A DNA stretch of 60,229 nt, from positions 1 through 60,229 of the forward strand of contig NZ_MAEJ01000029.1 in assembly GCF_009933175.1 (NCBI RefSeq), given 5' to 3'. The notes under the pieces were generated by a model, which saw only the letters and a list, made by a program, of their open reading frames with translations, made no database searches and was not told the DNA's origin. The DNA is from Candidatus Enterococcus huntleyi. Lineage in GTDB: Bacteria; Bacillota; Bacilli; Lactobacillales; Enterococcaceae. Shown here piece after piece: positions 43,227 through 52,528 of this stretch. A program made the position numbers and the translations under genes. The stretch's first letter is position 1. Every line of letters begins with the position of its first letter.

Positions 43227-44375
43227 ATGAAAGATTTTACGTTTAAAATTCCACAAACCATCGAATTTGGTATCGATAGTTTGCAAAAATTACCACAATT
43301 ATTAAAAGCGAATGGCTCTGATCATGTCTTCCTAATTTCTGATAAAGGCTTAGATGGCTTGGGAGTCGTTCAAAAAATCAAAGAGATTATTGAAGCAGAT
43401 GATATTACATGCACGACTTATTTAGGTACAGTCCCTAATCCTACGGTTGATATTGTGAATGAATCCACAAAATTATATAAGGAAAGTGGTGCAACGAGTA
43501 TCGTCGCTTTAGGCGGCGGAAGTTCGATGGACGTTGCCAAAGCAACAGGTGTTTTAGCTAAATTTGGCGGTCAAATTACTGATTATGAAGGGTTACATAA
43601 AGTGCCCGGGCCGATTGTTCCTATTATTGCGATTCCAACAACAGCCGGTTCTGGCAGTGAAGTAACTGCTTCAGCTGTAATCACGGATGAAGCGCGCAAT
43701 TATAAAATGTCCGTCATCAGTTATGAAATGTTACCTAAATATGCCATTCTAGATCCTAAAATGATTATGACGGTTCCAGCTTCTGTAGCCGCAGCTTGTG
43801 GCATCGATGCTTTAATTCATGCAATGGAAGCCTATGTTTCGCTGAATGCCTCACCGTTTACAGATGCTATGGCTGAAAAAGCAATGGGCTTAATTGGCAG
43901 CAATTTACGTCAGTTTGTAGCGAACCGTCAAGATGAAGAAGCGGCTTGTGCCATGATGGCCGGCTCAACCTTCGCTGGATTAGCTTTTGCTTGGGCTCGT
44001 TTAGGTAATGTTCACGCCATGTCTCACCCGGTTAGTGCTTATTTCCATGTAGCCCATGGAGTAGCAAATGCTATCCTTTTACCAACTGTTGTCGAATTTA
44101 ATGCGCTAGCTGATCGTGGCCGTTATGAAAAAATTTATAACTATATCAGCACCTCGAAAGAATTAGTGACTGATTTCACGCCAGATATGTTAGTCGAAGA
44201 ATTGAAACAATTAAATGCCGACTTAGGAATTCCGGCCTCTCTCTCTGAAGCTGGGGTCACAGCCGATAAAATTCAAGAAATGGCAGAAGATGCTATGAAG
44301 AGTCCTAACGTAGCAGTCAATCCACGTGCAACAAACATCAAGGACATTATTGCACTATATGAAAAAGCACTATAA
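43227..44375 (+). CDS. hpfD: Iron-containing alcohol dehydrogenase (HpfD-like sulfopropionaldehyde reductase)
   Basis: This 382-residue group III dehydrogenase has the NAD-binding GGGSSMDVAKATG (about 93-105), IPTTAGSGSEVTASAVI, CGIDALIHAMEAY, and the metal ligands in HAMSHPVSAYFHVAHG. It would reduce the aldehyde from the radical enzyme to 3-hydroxypropane-1-sulfonate, regenerating NAD+. Substrate is assigned from gene order. GGAGGATG precedes the start. Confidence 0.85.
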   Translation: MKDFTFKIPQTIEFGIDSLQKLPQLLKANGSDHVFLISDKGLDGLGVVQKIKEIIEADDITCTTYLGTVPNPTVDIVNESTKLYKESGATSIVALGGGSSMDVAKATGVLAKFGGQITDYEGLHKVPGPIVPIIAIPTTAGSGSEVTASAVITDEARNYKMSVISYEMLPKYAILDPKMIMTVPASVAAACGIDALIHAMEAYVSLNASPFTDAMAEKAMGLIGSNLRQFVANRQDEEAACAMMAGSTFAGLAFAWARLGNVHAMSHPVSAYFHVAHGVANAILLPTVVEFNALADRGRYEKIYNYISTSKELVTDFTPDMLVEELKQLNADLGIPASLSEAGVTADKIQEMAEDAMKSPNVAVNPRATNIKDIIALYEKAL

Positions 44376-44415
44376 GCTCCTCAAGGTTAAATAGGGTTGG
44401 AGGTTGGAATTTAAG

Positions 44416-45789
44416 ATGGATAAAAATAAGATTATTGGTTGGCTCATTAGCTTGTGTGTACCGCTTGGCGTGAGCTTCATTCCCACATCAGACGCGTTTA
44501 CACCGAGTTTGAGATTATTTTTAGTAATCACCTTGTTTGTTATCTTAATCATTGCTTTAGAACTTTTACCACGTCTAATTTCAGCAGTATTGTTGCCCTC
44601 ACTCTACATGATTAGCGGGTTGGTTTCCGGTGAGGTGGCTTTTCAATCATGGACTAGTACGACGGTTTGGATGGTCCTCGGTGGCCTGATTTTCAGTAAT
44701 ATTCTGGATGAAACAGGTTTGTTGAAACGTATCGCTTATTTTGTCATTCTAAAATGCGGTGGCACCTATGCGGGCGCTGTATTCGGCTGTTTCTTCATCG
44801 GGATTATCCTAAATTTAATCACGTTTTGTAACGGCTGGTTAGTCGCAGCTGCTTTAGTGTATGGCGTATGTAAGGCCATGGATTTGAAGCCCTCAAAAGA
44901 ATCGTCACTCCTGTGTTTTGCAGGAACGCTAGGGGCAACGGGTTGTACAGTCTGTCTGTATTACCCGGGCTATTACTCCATGCTCGAAGTCGCTGTCCGT
45001 GAATTTGTGCCGGATTATCGCATGAATATGTTTACTTCTTTTGCTTACAATGGCTACTTCATGATTTGGTGTGTCCTTTCTATCCTCATTTTGATGAAAG
45101 TCTACAAAACAAAAGACTTGAAAATTAATGTCAGTAAAAAATTATTTACTGAAAAGTACCAACAATTAGGAAAAATGAGCACCAAAGAAAAGATTGCTGT
45201 AGGCATGATTGTCTTGCTATTAATGTACCTCTTTGCTTCTAGCTTGTTAGGTTTACCAGCAGCATATGGCTTTATGATCATCCCGTTCTTGATGTTCTTA
45301 CCAGGCATCGGGATTGGCAAGCCAAAAACACTAGAAAGTCTCAATTATCCGATGGTCTTCTTTGTTGCTTCTTGTTTAGGCATCGGAATTGTCGGCGCGC
45401 ATGTTGGCTTTGGGGACTTCTTAACAGGAATCGCCGTGCCTTTACTTGCCGGGCAAAGTACCTTAGTTGTTCTCGTAGCCTTTATTTTGATGGGGATGGT
45501 GGCGAATTTCTTCATGACCCCTTACGCTATGCTAGGTGGGTTAGCCATTCCATTTGCCCAAATTGCTGTACAGTTAGGGATCAATCCACTTGTTGCCTGC
45601 ATGTGTCTACTTTATTCCTGCGAAGTGCTATTTTTACCTTATGAATCAGCGGGCAATTTGATTATGTATGGCTATGGCATGATGCCAATGAAAGACTTTA
45701 TCAAACAAATGACCTTAAAAGCTGTGATTATGTTAGTCGGCTTTGTTGTCGTGATGTATCCGATGTGGCATTTAACCGGATTAATGTAA
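44416..45789 (+). CDS. DASS (SLC13-type) anion transporter 1
   Basis: This 457-residue integral membrane protein belongs to the divalent anion:Na+ symporter family, as shown by repeated hydrophobic hairpins (FQSWTSTTVWMVLGGLIFSN; TLVVLVAFILMGMVANFFMT). I start at ATG 44416, 12 bases after GGAGG, because an in-frame TTG is too near the site. Family members carry dicarboxylates and sulfonates, so it may import dihydroxypropanesulfonate or exchange it for a product. A paralogue lies at 46971. Confidence 0.82.
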   Translation: MDKNKIIGWLISLCVPLGVSFIPTSDAFTPSLRLFLVITLFVILIIALELLPRLISAVLLPSLYMISGLVSGEVAFQSWTSTTVWMVLGGLIFSNILDETGLLKRIAYFVILKCGGTYAGAVFGCFFIGIILNLITFCNGWLVAAALVYGVCKAMDLKPSKESSLLCFAGTLGATGCTVCLYYPGYYSMLEVAVREFVPDYRMNMFTSFAYNGYFMIWCVLSILILMKVYKTKDLKINVSKKLFTEKYQQLGKMSTKEKIAVGMIVLLLMYLFASSLLGLPAAYGFMIIPFLMFLPGIGIGKPKTLESLNYPMVFFVASCLGIGIVGAHVGFGDFLTGIAVPLLAGQSTLVVLVAFILMGMVANFFMTPYAMLGGLAIPFAQIAVQLGINPLVACMCLLYSCEVLFLPYESAGNLIMYGYGMMPMKDFIKQMTLKAVIMLVGFVVVMYPMWHLTGLM

Positions 45790-45805
45790 AGAAAGGAATT
45801 TCAAT

Positions 45806-46603
45806 ATGACGCCTCAAACAATGGAAAATTTTCGTGAATTCAGCGGCTCTAAAAGTTTGAATAAAACGCTGGCCATTCTTTCGTCTTTTGATGACCAGAC
45901 ACCCATTCAACGAACATCTGATATCGCAGCTCGGCTAGATATGAATATGAGTACGGTTTCTCGTCATTTAAACACCTTATTAGATTGGGGATTCTTAGAT
46001 CGAGATGAAGATACGGGGTATTATTATCCTGGCGTCGCGATTGTCGCCTTAGCAGGACGGGCCTTACAAAATAATGATGTCTATCGTCATGCTTTTCCAG
46101 AGGTACAACGACTCTCATACCGACACAACGTCCATGGTCATATGGGCGTTGCTCAAAAAGATAAAATTGTTCATTTGATTAGTAGCTGTCACGAAAGCTC
46201 GATGGATTTACTTATTCCGATGGGCTATAAGCATCCCATGCATTGTTCAGCAATGGGACGGGTCTTTTTAGCCTATTTATCGCCGATTGAGGCACAACAG
46301 ATTTTGAAATCTAATACTTTACTTAAATATGCCCATCATACAAAAGTCGATATTTGTGACATCAATCAAGAACTTATTCGAACACGGCAACAAGGGTATT
46401 GCCTGTTGGTCAATGAATTAGCTGAAGGAATCGGTTCTATTGCAGCCCCTGTATTCAATCGGAATCGGGAAGTTGTCGCTGCAATTAGTGTCTCTGCCAG
46501 TGCGCGTTCATTAGCTGATCCGGCGCGAGAACAAGTCTTAGCCCAAGCAGTTAAAGCGGCCGCTAGTCGTGTATCCAGCAAATTAGGCTTTTACCCAAGA
46601 TAA
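45806..46603 (+). CDS. IclR-family transcriptional regulator
   Basis: This 265-residue protein has an N-terminal winged helix (about 16-75: SLNKTLAILSSFDDQTPIQR, MNMSTVSRHLNTLLDWGFL) and a C-terminal IclR effector domain (PMGYKHPMHCSAMGRVFLAY; ELAEGIGSIAAPVFNRNREV). It ends the first half of the cluster and probably senses the sulfonate or a breakdown product. AAGGAATT precedes the ATG. Confidence 0.9.
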   Translation: MTPQTMENFREFSGSKSLNKTLAILSSFDDQTPIQRTSDIAARLDMNMSTVSRHLNTLLDWGFLDRDEDTGYYYPGVAIVALAGRALQNNDVYRHAFPEVQRLSYRHNVHGHMGVAQKDKIVHLISSCHESSMDLLIPMGYKHPMHCSAMGRVFLAYLSPIEAQQILKSNTLLKYAHHTKVDICDINQELIRTRQQGYCLLVNELAEGIGSIAAPVFNRNREVVAAISVSASARSLADPAREQVLAQAVKAAASRVSSKLGFYPR

Positions 46604-46610
46604 AACAGTG

Positions 46611-46650
46611 AGCGCAGACAGGTTAAAGCCAACTTGTCTGCGCTTTTTAT
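46611..46650 (+). terminator. Terminator after the IclR gene
   Basis: agcgcagacaggtt-aaagcc-aacttgtctgcgct is followed by TTTTT. It closes the first transcription unit of the cluster. Confidence 0.92.
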
Positions 46651-46899
46651 TTTCTGAATAAAGCAGATGTAGTGACTTTCTTCCTCTTTCAGAACACAGA
46701 AAATCAGCACGAGTCTCTAATCCTTCTAATTCTCCTAAAAATTTACAAGAACTATTTTCCTTAACGTAGTTGCACCCTGTGCAAGTCAGTTTCTTAGTAT
46801 GCAACGGACTTACTTGTGATAAGAACTCTTCTCTCTAAACGAAAGAAACCCCAGATTCTATTGTTATTTTCGCCAGTCAAGGTAAACTAAAGCTACAAA
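46651..46899. other. Intergenic region between the two halves of the sulfonate cluster
   Basis: I see no credible gene: a minus-strand frame of 73 codons here overlaps the terminator and lacks a ribosome site. The promoter of the second unit should lie near 46840-46940, next to the cre-like dyad. Confidence 0.4.
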
Positions 46900-46913
46900 A
46901 GAAAGCGCTTTCT
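46900..46913. promoter_or_regulatory. Candidate cre site upstream of the second unit
   Basis: agaaagcgctttct is a symmetric match to TGAAAGCGCTTTCA apart from the outer T/A. With the site at 38797 it puts both transcription units under likely CcpA control. Confidence 0.65.
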
Positions 46914-46970
46914 AAATTTATTTTTTTCACACGAACTTATTCGATTATAGAAAGGATGTTATTTTTCATC

Positions 46971-48395
46971 ATGAAAGCAAAAAAGCGATTTTTGTATCTG
47001 TTGTTAGGGCCGACAATTTTAGTCCTCTGTGATTTATTTCTTTCAGACATACTCACAAATCCTGGAGCACGTGCCGTGGGTGTTCTTCTATGGATGGTCT
47101 TCTGGTGGGTAACTCGTCCGGTCCATATGACTGTTACTGCGTTATTGCCGATTCTGGTAAACGCGTTACTCAATATTGTGCCGATGGGCTCCATCACTGC
47201 CCAATATTTTTCTGACAGTATTATTTTGATTTTTGGTTCAGGTTTACTGACGATGCCTTGGGCGTCAACGGGCCTAGATAAGCGGGTGGCTATCAAAATT
47301 CTCTCAGTGATTGGGCCTTCCATGCGTTCCCAAATTATCGTCTGGCTATTTGCCAGTATGCTAGTCTCCAGTATTTTACCTAACGTCGCGGTCTGTGCCT
47401 TGTTCACCCCGATTGCGATTGCTATGTTAGCTGCCGCAGGGATTACCGATATCAAAAGTAGTTCCCATGCTACACCGATTCTCTTAGCGATTGGCTGGGG
47501 GGTTGGCTTAGGTGGGGTCGGTACTCCGCTGGGTGGTGCCATGAACATTGCCGCAATCTCATTTATTGAAGAATATACTGGGCATGAATTCATGTATGTT
47601 GACTGGGTGGTCAGAATCGCCCCTTACTTCGTTTTACTAGGAATTATCAGTTTAGTTCTAATGCTTGTGATGTACGGCAAACACAGTCCATTAGATGGGA
47701 CTAAAGAATACTTCCATGATGCCTATGCAAAATTAGGCAAAATGAAACGAGACGAAAAAATCTGTGGCACCTTGTTCGTAATTGCGCTATTAGGCGCTTT
47801 CACACGTCCGTTATACTCAAATTTATTACCTGGCTTAGCACCAGCCTACATATTTCTGATCTTTGGCTGCTTATCCTTTATCATCACAAATGCCAAAAAA
47901 TTGCCTTTCTTAACTTGGGAAAATGCCCAAGAAAAAACAATGTGGGGCATGATGATGTTATTTGGTGGGGGACTTGCTTTAGGACGTATGATCAATGACT
48001 CTGGCGCCGGCAATGCGATTGCTGAGATTGTGTCACAAATGAATATGGATGGCGGTTTGACCACCATTATTATTTTCACCGTCTTTGCTCGCGTGATCTC
48101 TGAGTTAACCAATTCGACCGTGGCAGCGGCAGTCAGTATTCCGATTGTTATAGGCTTTGCAGTTAAAATGGGCCTCAATCCAATTCCGTATTGGTTCATT
48201 ACCGTGATGGCTTACAACGCTGAATTCCTTTTACCAATCAGTGTTCGAGCAATTCCCGTCGCCTATGGATTGGATACTACCAAGATGCTTAAAGGCGGGA
48301 TTCCTATGACGATTGTCACCACAATTCTGGTCGTCATTTTCGGTTATGTCGTGATGCAAATTTGGCCAGGCTTCGGCGAATTATCTTATATGTAG
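46971..48395 (+). CDS. DASS (SLC13-type) anion transporter 2
   Basis: This protein of about 474 residues has 12 or so membrane segments and DASS features (GWGVGLGGVGTPLGGAMNIA; FARVISELTNSTVAAAVSIP, carrying the SNT-like substrate motif). I chose ATG 46971 because its MKAKK start aligns with MDKNK of the paralogue; ATG 46956 directly abuts AAAGG. It differs strongly from transporter 1, so one may import substrate and the other export 3-sulfopropionate (inference). Confidence 0.82.
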   Translation: MKAKKRFLYLLLGPTILVLCDLFLSDILTNPGARAVGVLLWMVFWWVTRPVHMTVTALLPILVNALLNIVPMGSITAQYFSDSIILIFGSGLLTMPWASTGLDKRVAIKILSVIGPSMRSQIIVWLFASMLVSSILPNVAVCALFTPIAIAMLAAAGITDIKSSSHATPILLAIGWGVGLGGVGTPLGGAMNIAAISFIEEYTGHEFMYVDWVVRIAPYFVLLGIISLVLMLVMYGKHSPLDGTKEYFHDAYAKLGKMKRDEKICGTLFVIALLGAFTRPLYSNLLPGLAPAYIFLIFGCLSFIITNAKKLPFLTWENAQEKTMWGMMMLFGGGLALGRMINDSGAGNAIAEIVSQMNMDGGLTTIIIFTVFARVISELTNSTVAAAVSIPIVIGFAVKMGLNPIPYWFITVMAYNAEFLLPISVRAIPVAYGLDTTKMLKGGIPMTIVTTILVVIFGYVVMQIWPGFGELSYM

Positions 48396-48597
48396 CACCA
48401 AATTTTATCGAAAAGAGGTTCTTATTAGAGAAGCTTATGTTAAAAAGGGCCTACTAAAAGAAACAACTAAATAGATGGCACCTAAAGATTAATGCCAGGT
48501 GCGTCGGCCAGAACAGTTTAAAAAGTATTTATTCAGTGAATGCGTTCCTTAATTTGTAAGATTAAAAAATATTTAATGAATAGAGGAGAGAATTAAA
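48396..48597. other. Spacer between transporter 2 and the aldehyde dehydrogenase
   Basis: It contains a small stem (ggcaccta..atgccaggtgc, 48477-48503), then AT-rich sequence that may hold a secondary promoter. GAGGAGAG at 48582-48589 is the ribosome site of the next gene. No coding was seen. Confidence 0.4.
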
Positions 48598-49971
48598 ATG
48601 AGTGAACACACAACAGGTTCGGTAGAAGAGTTAGTCGCACGTTCGAAAGCTGCTCAGGCACAATTTGCTTTTGTTACACAGGAACAGGCTGACCAGGCGG
48701 CGAAAGCCATCTGTAAAGTAGTCTATGATAACGCTGAAATGCTAGGGAAAATGGCCGCTGAAGAAACTCGAATGGGTAGCGTCACAGACAAAATTCAAAA
48801 GTGCCGTATGAAATCTTCCTTGATCTGGGAAAGTATTAAAAATGTGAAAACAGTCGGGGTAATTAACCGTTTGGAAGATCGACGAATGTTAGAAATTGCC
48901 AAACCTTTAGGTGCTGTCGCGTGTATTATTCCTTCAACGAATCCAGTGGTTACGCCGATGTGTAATACTGCTTTTGCTTTAAAGACACGGAACTCTATTA
49001 TTTTTGCTCCTCATCCAAGAGCAGTGGAATGTACGCATTTGCTAGTCAAAATGTTTCGGTCTGAGTTAGCCAAATTTGGCTTCCCGGAAGACTTAGTCTT
49101 AGGCTTAGAAAAAGTCTCCATCGACGATAGTAAAGAATTGATGAGTTTAGTCGATGAAGTGGTCGCTACGGGCGGACCGGATATGGTCAAATCAGCCTAT
49201 TCTAGCGGTAAACCATCACTAGGTGTCGGACAAGGGAATGTTCAATGTATCGTTGATCGCGGCGTCGATTTAGCGGCTGCTGCAGAAAAAATTCTTCTCG
49301 GTCGGACATTTGATAATGGCCTGATCTGCTTAGGTGAACAGATGGTCTTTGTTCCAGAAGAAGAGTTTGAGACTTTTGTGACAGAATTAAATAAACATGG
49401 AGGCTATTCGATCGATGCGCCTAGTGATGTTCAAAAAGTTCGAGAAGGAGTTTTCCCAGATGGCGGACCGATTAATCGCGACCTAGTTGGCGTGACCGCA
49501 CAAAAAGTCGGTGAATTTCTAGGCTTTACAGTTCCAGAAGAAACCAAAGCCATCGTCGTAAAAGCTGATGGAATTGGCCGTGCAGATGTGCTCTGTCGTG
49601 AAAAACTTTGTCCAGTTTTGACTGTCTATCCTTACTCGACTTTTGAAGAAGGTGTCAGCATGATGGTTGAAAACTTAGAGTATGAAGGCAAAGGACATAG
49701 TATTGCCATTCATTCAGATGATGAAACACATATCGAATACGCAGCCATTCAATGTGCTGTTTCGCGGGTTATCGTCAATCAGCCAGCTGGAACAACTGGC
49801 GGAGGATCACCTACGAACGGCTTTACACCAACTACGACTCTCGGTTGTGGATCATGGGGCAATAACAGCTTCAGTGGCAATCTCAGCCACACCCATTTCA
49901 TGAATATCACGCGTGTCGGTTTCCCGTACGAGGAATCTTATCTACCCGACCCAGAATTAGCTTGGAAATAA
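48598..49971 (+). CDS. hpfX: CoA-acylating aldehyde dehydrogenase (HpfX/SauS-like)
   Basis: This 457-residue enzyme has the NAD site region AKPLGAVACIIPSTNPVVTP and the catalytic Cys244 in FDNGLICLGEQ. It lacks the general-base pattern of hydrolytic dehydrogenases and ends with the acylating-type GTTGGGSPTNGFTPTTTLGC. Its closest functional relatives by pattern are acylating acetaldehyde/sulfoacetaldehyde dehydrogenases. It would oxidise 3-sulfopropionaldehyde to 3-sulfopropionyl-CoA with NAD+. The CoA ligase that follows would convert this to acid and ATP. There is no microcompartment targeting peptide. Confidence 0.83.
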   Translation: MSEHTTGSVEELVARSKAAQAQFAFVTQEQADQAAKAICKVVYDNAEMLGKMAAEETRMGSVTDKIQKCRMKSSLIWESIKNVKTVGVINRLEDRRMLEIAKPLGAVACIIPSTNPVVTPMCNTAFALKTRNSIIFAPHPRAVECTHLLVKMFRSELAKFGFPEDLVLGLEKVSIDDSKELMSLVDEVVATGGPDMVKSAYSSGKPSLGVGQGNVQCIVDRGVDLAAAAEKILLGRTFDNGLICLGEQMVFVPEEEFETFVTELNKHGGYSIDAPSDVQKVREGVFPDGGPINRDLVGVTAQKVGEFLGFTVPEETKAIVVKADGIGRADVLCREKLCPVLTVYPYSTFEEGVSMMVENLEYEGKGHSIAIHSDDETHIEYAAIQCAVSRVIVNQPAGTTGGGSPTNGFTPTTTLGCGSWGNNSFSGNLSHTHFMNITRVGFPYEESYLPDPELAWK

Positions 49972-50058
49972 CGGGGCAACAAGTACCTGAAAATAGGAAA
50001 AATTAATGAATCGAGGTTGTGACAGAAGCTATTTCTGGAACACCGTTTATTAGGAAAA

Positions 50059-50096
50059 ACAGAGGTGATGACAAGATTTTATTGTCACACCTCTGT
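50059..50096. promoter_or_regulatory. Long intercistronic hairpin between the dehydrogenase and CoA-ligase genes
   Basis: acagaggtgatgacaa pairs with ttgtcacacctctgt. There is no T-run after it, and the next gene's ribosome site (AAAGGAAG) follows within ten bases. It could be an RNA processing/stability element or an attenuator that sets the ratio of the two parts. Confidence 0.6.
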
Positions 50097-50116
50097 GTAT
50101 GAAAGGAAGAATCTTG

Positions 50117-51250
50117 ATGGATTATTTGGAAATTGAAGGAAAAGAACAATTAGCACGTTTTGGCATTCCAATCAACGAAAGTATCTTATTAGATGGGGAA
50201 ACAATTCCCGAAGAGATTCCATTCCCCTGCGTTTTAAAAGGCCAGATTCTTTCTGGGAAGCGTGGAAAAGCAGGCGCCGTTAAAGTAATCCACACGAGGG
50301 AAGAACTTCTTCCGACAATGAAAGAAATAATGGCTATCACTATCAATGGACAAGTCATGGAAGGCATTATTGCTTGTGGATTCTTACCCATCGAAGAAGA
50401 GTATTATCTAGGGATGACTCTGGATGTCACTAATCGGGCCATGGTCATGCTATTTACGCCTTATGGTGGGATGGACATTGAAGAGTTGGCTGAAGCTGAG
50501 CCGGAAAAACTACTCCGCTTTGACTGTACTGGTGGCTTCGTGGAAGAAGAATTTCTTGCTGCGGTTGCCCGTTTTGATTTAGCAGAAGAACGTGTTGCAC
50601 AATTAACCCGAATCGCTGAAAAATTAGCGACTGCTTGTTTCGACTTGGATGCGACGACGATTGAGATTAACCCATTAGCTGTCTTAAAAGATGGCACGTT
50701 GATGGCGATTGATGCCAAACTGTCCATCGATGATAATAGCTTATATCGTCAAGGTGATTACCTTATTTTACCTCGGACAGCGCAGGTAAAATCGGCCCAA
50801 GAAATCGAAGCTGAAAAACATGATTTAACTTACATCGAGGTGGATCCAGAAGGGGACATTGGCACCATGGCTGGCGGTGCTGGCATTGGTATGGCAACAA
50901 TGGATACCATTTTTCATTATGGTGGGCGCGTCAATAACTTTTTAGATTTAGGTGGCGGTGTCACGGCAGAGAAAACCTATCAAGCCATGCGGATTTTATT
51001 AGAAAATGAGCAGACAAATTATATTCTAGTCAATGTTTTTGGCGGTATTAATAATTGTGCCGATATGGCTGAAGGAATTGCGCGAGCTTATAAAGAGCTA
51101 GGGATTTCTAAAGCAGTCGTCATCAAGAGCCGTGGATTTAACCAAGAGGAAGGCTGGAAAATCTATCAAGATTTAGGCTTCCCACAAACCAAATACGGCA
51201 CCACTGATGAAGCCGTTCAGACATTAATGAAATTAAAAGAGGTGCAGTAG
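50117..51250 (+). CDS. hpfY: ADP-forming acyl-CoA synthetase, ATP-grasp beta subunit (HpfY-like)
   Basis: This 377-residue SucC-like subunit starts at ATG 50117 (AAAGGAAG ahead). It shows an ATP-grasp N-terminal domain (CVLKGQILSGKRGKAGAVKV; TTIEINPLAVLKDGTLMAID) and the CoA-ligase end (NNFLDLGGGVTAEKTYQAMR; VNVFGGINNCADMAEGI). With the alpha subunit it converts an acyl-CoA plus ADP and phosphate to acid, CoA and ATP. In this cluster the substrate should be 3-sulfopropionyl-CoA. Confidence 0.83.
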   Translation: MDYLEIEGKEQLARFGIPINESILLDGETIPEEIPFPCVLKGQILSGKRGKAGAVKVIHTREELLPTMKEIMAITINGQVMEGIIACGFLPIEEEYYLGMTLDVTNRAMVMLFTPYGGMDIEELAEAEPEKLLRFDCTGGFVEEEFLAAVARFDLAEERVAQLTRIAEKLATACFDLDATTIEINPLAVLKDGTLMAIDAKLSIDDNSLYRQGDYLILPRTAQVKSAQEIEAEKHDLTYIEVDPEGDIGTMAGGAGIGMATMDTIFHYGGRVNNFLDLGGGVTAEKTYQAMRILLENEQTNYILVNVFGGINNCADMAEGIARAYKELGISKAVVIKSRGFNQEEGWKIYQDLGFPQTKYGTTDEAVQTLMKLKEVQ

Positions 51251-51251
51251 A

Positions 51252-52163
51252 ATGAGTATTTTAATCGATAATAACACACCTATGTTAATCATCGGGATCA
51301 CGGGAAAACAAGGGCGCGTCCATGCCAAACGGACGCTCGAAAGTGGCACAAAATTATTAGCAGGGGTCTCCCCCGGAAAAGGGGGCCAAGAGGTCGAAGG
51401 GGTCCCTGTCTACGATTCAGTCGCAGAGGCTCGTGCTCAATTTCCTGAGATACGTTCAGCTATGCTACTCGTTCCTCGACAATTTGTCCGCGAAGCTGCC
51501 TTAAATGCTTTAGCAGAAGGCATCGAATTGCTCGTTGTGATTACCGAGTTTGTCCCTGTGATGGATGCATTAGCGATTGTCCATACCGCTAAATCAAGCG
51601 GGGCAACGGTTATTGGTCCGAATACGATTGGGATCATTTCCCCAGGAAAAGCTAAAATAGGGATTATGCCGGATGATATTTATGGCAAAGGACACATCGG
51701 CATCATCTCTCGTAGCGGGACACTAACCCATGAAACAGCCTCAAACTTAACCTTTAAAGGCTATGGCTTATCCAGCTGTGTCGGGATTGGTGGGGATCCA
51801 ATCGTAGGTATGAATCATGCAGATGTCTTAGAATTATTTGCCGAAGACGAAGAAACGGACGCGATTGTCTTGATTGGAGAAATTGGTGGAACCAGTGAAG
51901 AATTAGCAGCGGCTAAGATTCGCGAGTTAGGAATTAAAAAACCAATTTGTGCCTATATCGCAGGCATGCATGCGCCAGAAAATAAAAAAATGGGGCATGC
52001 CGGTGCCATCGTCAGCGGCAATATGGGCACCGTCACATCAAAAGTCACTGCACTAGAAGCAGCTGGCGTAACCGTCTGCCCAACACTAGGGAAAATAGTT
52101 GAGTTCATGGAGCAGCATGATAATGGCCGACTTAAATCTCTTACAGCGCGTGTTGACGGCTGA
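51252..52163 (+). CDS. hpfZ: ADP-forming acyl-CoA synthetase, alpha subunit (HpfZ-like)
   Basis: This 303-residue SucD-like subunit begins one base after the beta stop. It has the CoA-binding Rossmann part (LIIGITGKQGRVHAKRTLES; SPGKGGQEVEGVPVYDSV), TVIGPNTIGIISPGKAKIGI, and the phosphohistidine His249 in KKMGHAGAIVSG. Together the pair gives the substrate-level phosphorylation step of the pathway. Confidence 0.85.
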   Translation: MSILIDNNTPMLIIGITGKQGRVHAKRTLESGTKLLAGVSPGKGGQEVEGVPVYDSVAEARAQFPEIRSAMLLVPRQFVREAALNALAEGIELLVVITEFVPVMDALAIVHTAKSSGATVIGPNTIGIISPGKAKIGIMPDDIYGKGHIGIISRSGTLTHETASNLTFKGYGLSSCVGIGGDPIVGMNHADVLELFAEDEETDAIVLIGEIGGTSEELAAAKIRELGIKKPICAYIAGMHAPENKKMGHAGAIVSGNMGTVTSKVTALEAAGVTVCPTLGKIVEFMEQHDNGRLKSLTARVDG

Positions 52164-52202
52164 ATTAGTTGCACGGAACAAATTAATATATTTTAATAGA
52201 AG

Positions 52203-52252
52203 AAACAGGGGGAAATTGATTTGTCTAACCAGATAGTTCCCTCTGTTTTTTT
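52203..52252 (+). terminator. Terminator at the end of the sulfonate cluster
   Basis: aaacagggggaa pairs with ttccctctgttt around a loop of about 20 bases and is followed by a T-run. Confidence 0.8.
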
Positions 52253-52528
52253 GTGTATTTTCCTCACAAAAAACGTTCATTTTATAAATCCTCAGCAAAG
52301 TGACAACCAGACAATCTATAGAATTTGTAATAAAATTCTTTTACTTTACTCACAAGCATTGACAGATAGCCCTATCCTACGGTAACATGGGAAAAGCGTA
52401 CGTTATTAAATTTACTTGCTCTTGAGATTACTCAAGTTATTTTATTTTGATAAATAGTTTAAAATAGGGTACGTTTATTACTCAACAAAATTACTAGAAA
52501 CGAAAAACTATAGAGGAGTGATTGTTTT
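52253..52528. other. Promoter region of the ugd/synthase genes
   Basis: An inverted repeat cttgag-atta-ctcaag (52421-52436) precedes a TTGATAA/TAAAAT-like promoter (about 52446-52470) and GAGGAG ahead of the ATG. The motif taaaatag..acgt also appears upstream of the Rgg gene (55570-55585), hinting at shared control. Confidence 0.4.
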
